This document shows positions 60,628 through 64,000 of a stretch of 64,000 nt of DNA, one piece after another. Position numbers and translations under genes: made by a program. The DNA comes from Rhizobium anhuiense. GTDB taxonomy: Bacteria; Pseudomonadota; Alphaproteobacteria; Rhizobiales; Rhizobiaceae. The notes under the pieces were generated by a model. The model had not been told where the DNA came from and searched no databases. It saw only the letters and a program-made list of their open reading frames with translations. Positions within the stretch are counted from its first letter, which is position 1. Each line of letters begins with the position of its first letter. Where the stretch lies: contig NZ_ML133530.1 in the NCBI RefSeq assembly GCF_003985145.1, forward strand, positions 1 through 64,000, given 5' to 3'.

Positions 60628-62391
60628 GTGACGCTATTCAAGGTCTATGCAAGAGCTCTGCGCTATCTTGGCGCCTACAAGCTGCGCGTATCCCTGGTCG
60701 TTATCGCAAACATTGTTCTGGCGACGATCACCATTGCGGAGCCGATCCTGTTCGGCCGCATCATCGATGCGATTTCCGGCAAGGGAGAGGTGAAGCCTAT
60801 CCTCTTCATGTGGGCGACTTTCGCCGTCTTCAACACCATCGCCTTCGTCCTGGTGGCCCGCGAGGCCGACAGGCTGGCGCATGGACGCCGGGCAACGCTG
60901 CTGACGGAAGCCTTTGGCCGCATCATCTCCATGCCGCTTGGCTGGCACCACCAGCGCGGCACCTCCAACGCGCTGCATACATTGCTGCGTGCCTGCGAAA
61001 CGCTGTTCGGCCTCTGGCTGGAATTCATGCGCAACCACCTGTCGACGGTTATCGCGCTTACCCTTCTGGTGCCCACCGCAATGTCGATGGACTTGCGCCT
61101 TTCCGCCGTGCTCATGGTGCTCGCCATCGCCTACTGGCTGATCGGCCGCGTCGTCATGAGCCGCACCAAGGACGGCCAGGCTTCGGTCGAGAACCATTAT
61201 CACACTGTCTTCTCGCATGTCAGCGACTCGATTAGCAACGTTTCGGTCCTGCACAGCTACAACCGCATCGAGGCTGAAACCCGGGCGCTGAAATCCTTCG
61301 CCGACCGTCTGCTCGAAGCCCAGTATCCGGTGCTCGACTGGTGGGCGATCGCCAGCGCGCTGAACCGCATGGCTTCGACCATCGCGATGATGGTGGTCCT
61401 GATCATCGGCACCATGCTCGTCCAGGCCGGCCAGCTGCGCGTCGGCGACGTCATCGCCTTCATCGGCTTCGCCAACCTGCTGATCGGCCGCCTCGACCTG
61501 ATGCGCCAGTTCGCCACGCAGATTTTCGAGGCTCGCTCCAAACTCGAGGACTTCTATACGCTCGAAGACTCGGTACGTGAACGTGAAGAGCCGGCTGGCA
61601 ACGGCGAGATCAAGGACGTCAAGGGTGCGATTGAATTCCGCGACGTCTCCTTCGGCTTCGGCAACAGCTCGCAGGGCCTGCACAATGTCTCCTTCTCGGT
61701 GAAGGCAGGCCAGACGGTCGCGATCGTCGGCCCGACCGGCGCCGGCAAGACGACGCTCGTCAACCTGCTGCAGCGTGTCTACGATGCCCAGGGCGGCAAG
61801 ATCCTCGTCGACGGCACCGATATCACCAAGGTGACCCGCAAGTCGCTGCGCCGCCACATTGCCACCGTCTTCCAGGATGCGGGCCTGCTGAACCGTTCGA
61901 TCAGCGACAATATCCGCCTCGGCCGCGAGGGCGCCAGCGAAGAGGAAATGCGCCGTGCGGCTGAAGCCGCCGCCGCCGCCGACTTCATCGAGACCCGTGA
62001 GGATCGCTACGATACGCATGTCGGTGAACGCGGCAACAAGCTCTCCGGCGGCGAGCGTCAGCGCATCGCGATCGCCCGCGCCATCCTCAAGGACGCGCCG
62101 ATCCTGGTGCTCGACGAGGCGACCTCGGCGCTCGACGTCGAGACCGAAGCCCGCGTCAAGGCCGCGATCGACAATCTGCGCCAGAACCGCACCACCTTCA
62201 TCATCGCCCACCGCCTGTCGACGGTCCGCGAAGCCGATATGGTGCTCTTCCTGGACGACGGCCGTGTGGTCGAACAGGGCAGCTTCGACGAACTCAGCCA
62301 CAGCAACGGCCGCTTCGCCGCCCTGCTGCGCGCCAGCGGCATCCTGACGGACGAAGAAGTCCGCAAGGCCCATACCACCGAAGCCGCCTGA
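60628..62391 (+). CDS. ndvA: Cyclic beta-1,2-glucan exporter NdvA (ChvA)
   Basis: 587 residues. Six membrane helices in the N-terminal half and an ATPase domain with Walker A G-P-T-G-A-G-K-T-T, signature L-S-G-G-E-R-Q-R and Walker B L-V-L-D-E-A-T-S-A-L-D: a half-size exporter that dimerises. The sequence start M-T-L-F-K-V-Y-A-R-A-L-R-Y-L is that of NdvA/ChvA, which exports cyclic glucan to the periplasm for osmotic adaptation and nodule invasion. GTG 60628 has AAGAGG 7 bases upstream and was chosen over ATG 60610. Confidence 0.95.
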   Translation: MTLFKVYARALRYLGAYKLRVSLVVIANIVLATITIAEPILFGRIIDAISGKGEVKPILFMWATFAVFNTIAFVLVAREADRLAHGRRATLLTEAFGRIISMPLGWHHQRGTSNALHTLLRACETLFGLWLEFMRNHLSTVIALTLLVPTAMSMDLRLSAVLMVLAIAYWLIGRVVMSRTKDGQASVENHYHTVFSHVSDSISNVSVLHSYNRIEAETRALKSFADRLLEAQYPVLDWWAIASALNRMASTIAMMVVLIIGTMLVQAGQLRVGDVIAFIGFANLLIGRLDLMRQFATQIFEARSKLEDFYTLEDSVREREEPAGNGEIKDVKGAIEFRDVSFGFGNSSQGLHNVSFSVKAGQTVAIVGPTGAGKTTLVNLLQRVYDAQGGKILVDGTDITKVTRKSLRRHIATVFQDAGLLNRSISDNIRLGREGASEEEMRRAAEAAAAADFIETREDRYDTHVGERGNKLSGGERQRIAIARAILKDAPILVLDEATSALDVETEARVKAAIDNLRQNRTTFIIAHRLSTVREADMVLFLDDGRVVEQGSFDELSHSNGRFAALLRASGILTDEEVRKAHTTEAA

Positions 62392-62415
62392 TCGGTTCGG
62401 GTCTCAAGACAAAGG

Positions 62416-62445
62416 CCGGAAGGGTAGCTCCCTTCCGGTCTTTTT
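62416..62445 (+). terminator. Intrinsic terminator of ndvA
   Basis: CCGGAAGGG and CCCTTCCGG with a 5-base loop, followed by five T. Confidence 0.9.
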
Positions 62446-62487
62446 GTTTGCCAGAGCCCCGGGAGCGGCGCCTTACCATCTGATCGT

Positions 62488-62740
62488 CCTCTGCCCTGCC
62501 GGATATCTCCCCCACAGGTGTAAAGCCCGGATATATACGTGACAGCTGTTCGGAGACATGCCTGACACTTCCAGAATGTTTTTCGGCAGGTCGGCAGGAG
62601 CTTGCTCCCCGTAAAGCATCAACCACTCCGGTTGCCGTGCCATATCGCCTTCAGTTTAGAGTCATGCGACGGCCAGTTGTTCGGGAAGCCCTCGCGCCAT
62701 CCAATCTCCCCGTGCGGGGAGATGCCCGGCAGGGCAGAGG
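62488..62740. repeat. 253-bp repeat element with ~25-bp inverted ends
   Basis: CCTCTGCCCTGCCGG at 62488 and CCGGCAGGGCAGAGG ending at 62740 are inverted ends, extending inward to ATCTCCCC/GGGGAGAT with a few mismatches. An extra hairpin, ATCTCCCC/GGGGAGAT, lies at 62704-62722. No coding capacity is seen. Confidence 0.65.
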
Positions 62741-62840
62741 GGTACCGCACGGCACAACATCTCCGCTCTGACCCACACGATTGATCACCCCGCCGATCTT
62801 CCCTAACCTTCGGCAGTCAACGAGCATAGGGAGAAAGCCC

Positions 62841-63194
62841 ATGAAGGTCCTGCGCATCGTCGCCAATATCCAGGCAGCGGATATCACCCTGGCCCGGCGT
62901 TTCTATCAGGATATCCTCGGTCTCGACGTCATCATGGATCACGGCTGGATCACGACGTTCGGCGCATCGCGTTCGATGAATGTTCAGCTCAGCATCGCCA
63001 GTGAAGGTGGTTCCGGAACGGAGGTGCCGGACCTTTCGATCGAGGTTGACGATCTGGATGCCGCTTTCGAGGCGATGTCGGCCTCAGGCTTTCCGATCGA
63101 GTATGGCCCAGCCGATGAGCCTTGGGGCGTCAGGCGCTTCTATGTGCGCGATCCGCTGGGAAAGTTGGTGAACATCCTCGTTCATAAAAAATGA
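62841..63194 (+). CDS. Glyoxalase/bleomycin-resistance fold protein
   Basis: 117 residues, one vicinal-oxygen-chelate domain: A-R-R-F-Y-Q-D-I-L-G-L-D-V near residue 18 and F-Y-V-R-D-P-L-G-K-L-V-N-I near 99. Metal-ligand residues typical of glyoxalase I are not fully evident, so enzymatic function is uncertain. ATG 62841 follows AGGGAGAAAGCCC. It is not obviously part of the glucan genes on either side. Confidence 0.85.
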   Translation: MKVLRIVANIQAADITLARRFYQDILGLDVIMDHGWITTFGASRSMNVQLSIASEGGSGTEVPDLSIEVDDLDAAFEAMSASGFPIEYGPADEPWGVRRFYVRDPLGKLVNILVHKK

Positions 63195-63244
63195 GCCGGC
63201 GGCCTTTCGGCTACCGGCTCCTACATCTGACATAAATCCGAACC

Positions 63245-64000
63245 CTATTTCCGATCGCTCCGGCGATAGGCATTGGCCGTTCCGCCGATGCGGACGGGAA
63301 CGGGGATGCTGGCGGTATCGGCGACGACTTTTCCCTTGAGCTTGCCCTGTTGGCGCTTGCGCTCGAGATAATATGCATAGGCGAATTGTATCGCGACCCC
63401 TGATATCACGAAGAGCGGGCCGACCAGCGGGTCCTTGTTGGTGAGGTAGAGCACCACCTGGCCGATCATGGCGAGGATCGTGCCGGCGACGAAGATGTTC
63501 AGCGAATGGCGCCCGAGGATCGTCAGCGGATGATCCGCAGAACGGCGCAGGATCCGCGAGAGCGCCGGGATGCTGATGACGAGATAGGTCAGCGCCAGCA
63601 CATGCAGCAGCCGCGGCAGCGACAGGAACGTCTTGTCGAAACCGGTGATAACGGTCGGCAGGCCAAGTGCGGCCAGCGAGTTGCCGAAAATCCAGAGATG
63701 GCCCGTCACCCAGACGAAGGACAGTAAGACGTAAGCGGCAGCGGCCGCCAGCAGCAGCGGATGCCGCGGGATCGTGCCGCCGCGCTTGATATGCAGCATC
63801 GAGACGATGCCGATCGAAAACAGGAACTGCCAGGAGAGCGGATTGAGGAACCAGTAGCCCTCGATGAGCATGTTGTGCGGCGCCACCTCGTAGATCCCTG
63901 CAAGCAGCCAGACGGTGCCCGAGACACCGAGCGCCAGCAACGGGCTCCGCGCATTCAAGAAGAGGATAATAGGCACCATCAGCATCAGCGCGCCGTACAT
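63245..64000 (-). CDS. opgC: OpgC-family glucan succinyltransferase, N-terminus outside window
   Basis: At least 251 residues, all multi-spanning membrane protein: about seven hydrophobic segments, with L-I-E-G-Y-W-F-L-N-P-L-S-W-Q near the left part, as in OpgC acyltransferase-3-like proteins, which add succinyl groups to periplasmic glucans. The frame is open to the window edge, so the true start lies beyond 64000; the ATG at the edge is unlikely to be the start. The basic tail ends R-R-S-D-R-K. Proximity to ndvA links it to cyclic glucan modification. Confidence 0.82.
   Translation of the reverse strand: MYGALMLMVPIILFLNARSPLLALGVSGTVWLLAGIYEVAPHNMLIEGYWFLNPLSWQFLFSIGIVSMLHIKRGGTIPRHPLLLAAAAAYVLLSFVWVTGHLWIFGNSLAALGLPTVITGFDKTFLSLPRLLHVLALTYLVISIPALSRILRRSADHPLTILGRHSLNIFVAGTILAMIGQVVLYLTNKDPLVGPLFVISGVAIQFAYAYYLERKRQQGKLKGKVVADTASIPVPVRIGGTANAYRRSDRK

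Noticed and set aside
60634..62373. 579-codon minus-strand frame opposite ndvA
   Set aside because: Shadow of ndvA, whose ABC motifs are unmistakable.

Overview
The window looks like chromosomal DNA of a fast-growing rhizobium of the Rhizobium etli / R. leguminosarum type. The pointers are ndvA (cyclic beta-1,2-glucan exporter) next to pyc and an ExpR-like LuxR gene, an opgC-family gene, phaA-phaB beside a divergent phaR, an RpoH2-type sigma factor, a SAM-II riboswitch before metA, and many copies of mosaic palindromes of the rhizobial RIME type between genes. Base composition and codon use are high-GC and even. The exception is the left 1.7 kb, where a lower-GC OLD-type nuclease gene abuts the end of an IS3-family element.

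Layout. 1-1.7 kb: IS3-family transposase start and a probably shortened OLD-family ATPase/TOPRIM gene. 1.8-12.4 kb: one co-oriented seven-gene set (minus strand) that in transcription order reads carrier protein, acyl-CoA-dehydrogenase-like flavoprotein, amino acid:[carrier protein] ligase, DUF1839 protein, GH2 beta-mannosidase-like protein, GT4 glycosyltransferase, and a 1103-residue fusion of a MOP flippase with two alpha/beta-hydrolase domains. 12.6-15.5 kb: EF-P with its lysylation enzymes (epmB, epmA, divergent efp). 15.5-19.3 kb: amino-sugar catabolic operon under a GntR regulator. 19.4-29.2 kb: galM, metA with its SAM-II riboswitch, an SbmA/BacA-like transporter with a degenerate ATPase domain, a secreted protein, ABC-F, thiamine pyrophosphokinase, and a MarR/DHA2 efflux pair. 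29.4-38.9 kb: M48 lipoprotein peptidase, rpoH2, carD, fdxA, an S4 protein, a Suv3-like helicase, then a long gene-free region packed with GANTC sites, and small envelope proteins. 39.1-42.6 kb: PHB genes. 42.7-51.2 kb: rpmF, GST, 2H phosphoesterase-like protein, mtgA, ispA, hisC, ispG, MFS and DeoR. 51.3-54.8 kb: EamA transporter and a polar amino acid ABC transporter. 55.1-64 kb: FMN reductase, pyruvate carboxylase, ExpR-like LuxR, ndvA, a glyoxalase-fold protein and partial opgC.

The best candidate for an undescribed system is the 1.8-12.4 kb set. The ligase family is known to load amino acids onto a dedicated carrier protein, but the destination of the aminoacyl group is unknown to me. Here the genes lie in line with glycan genes and with a flippase carrying a hydrolase domain that has Cys at the nucleophile position. 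A carrier-protein-based aminoacylation of an exported glycan would fit; this is inference. The second strongest signal is the 37.8-38.4 kb intergenic region: 18 GANTC (CcrM-type) sites within 578 bp, arranged on degenerate direct repeats of about 200 bp. I saw no tRNA, rRNA, CRISPR array or complete mobile element. Start codons were set from visible Shine-Dalgarno matches and family knowledge; several are TTG or GTG.
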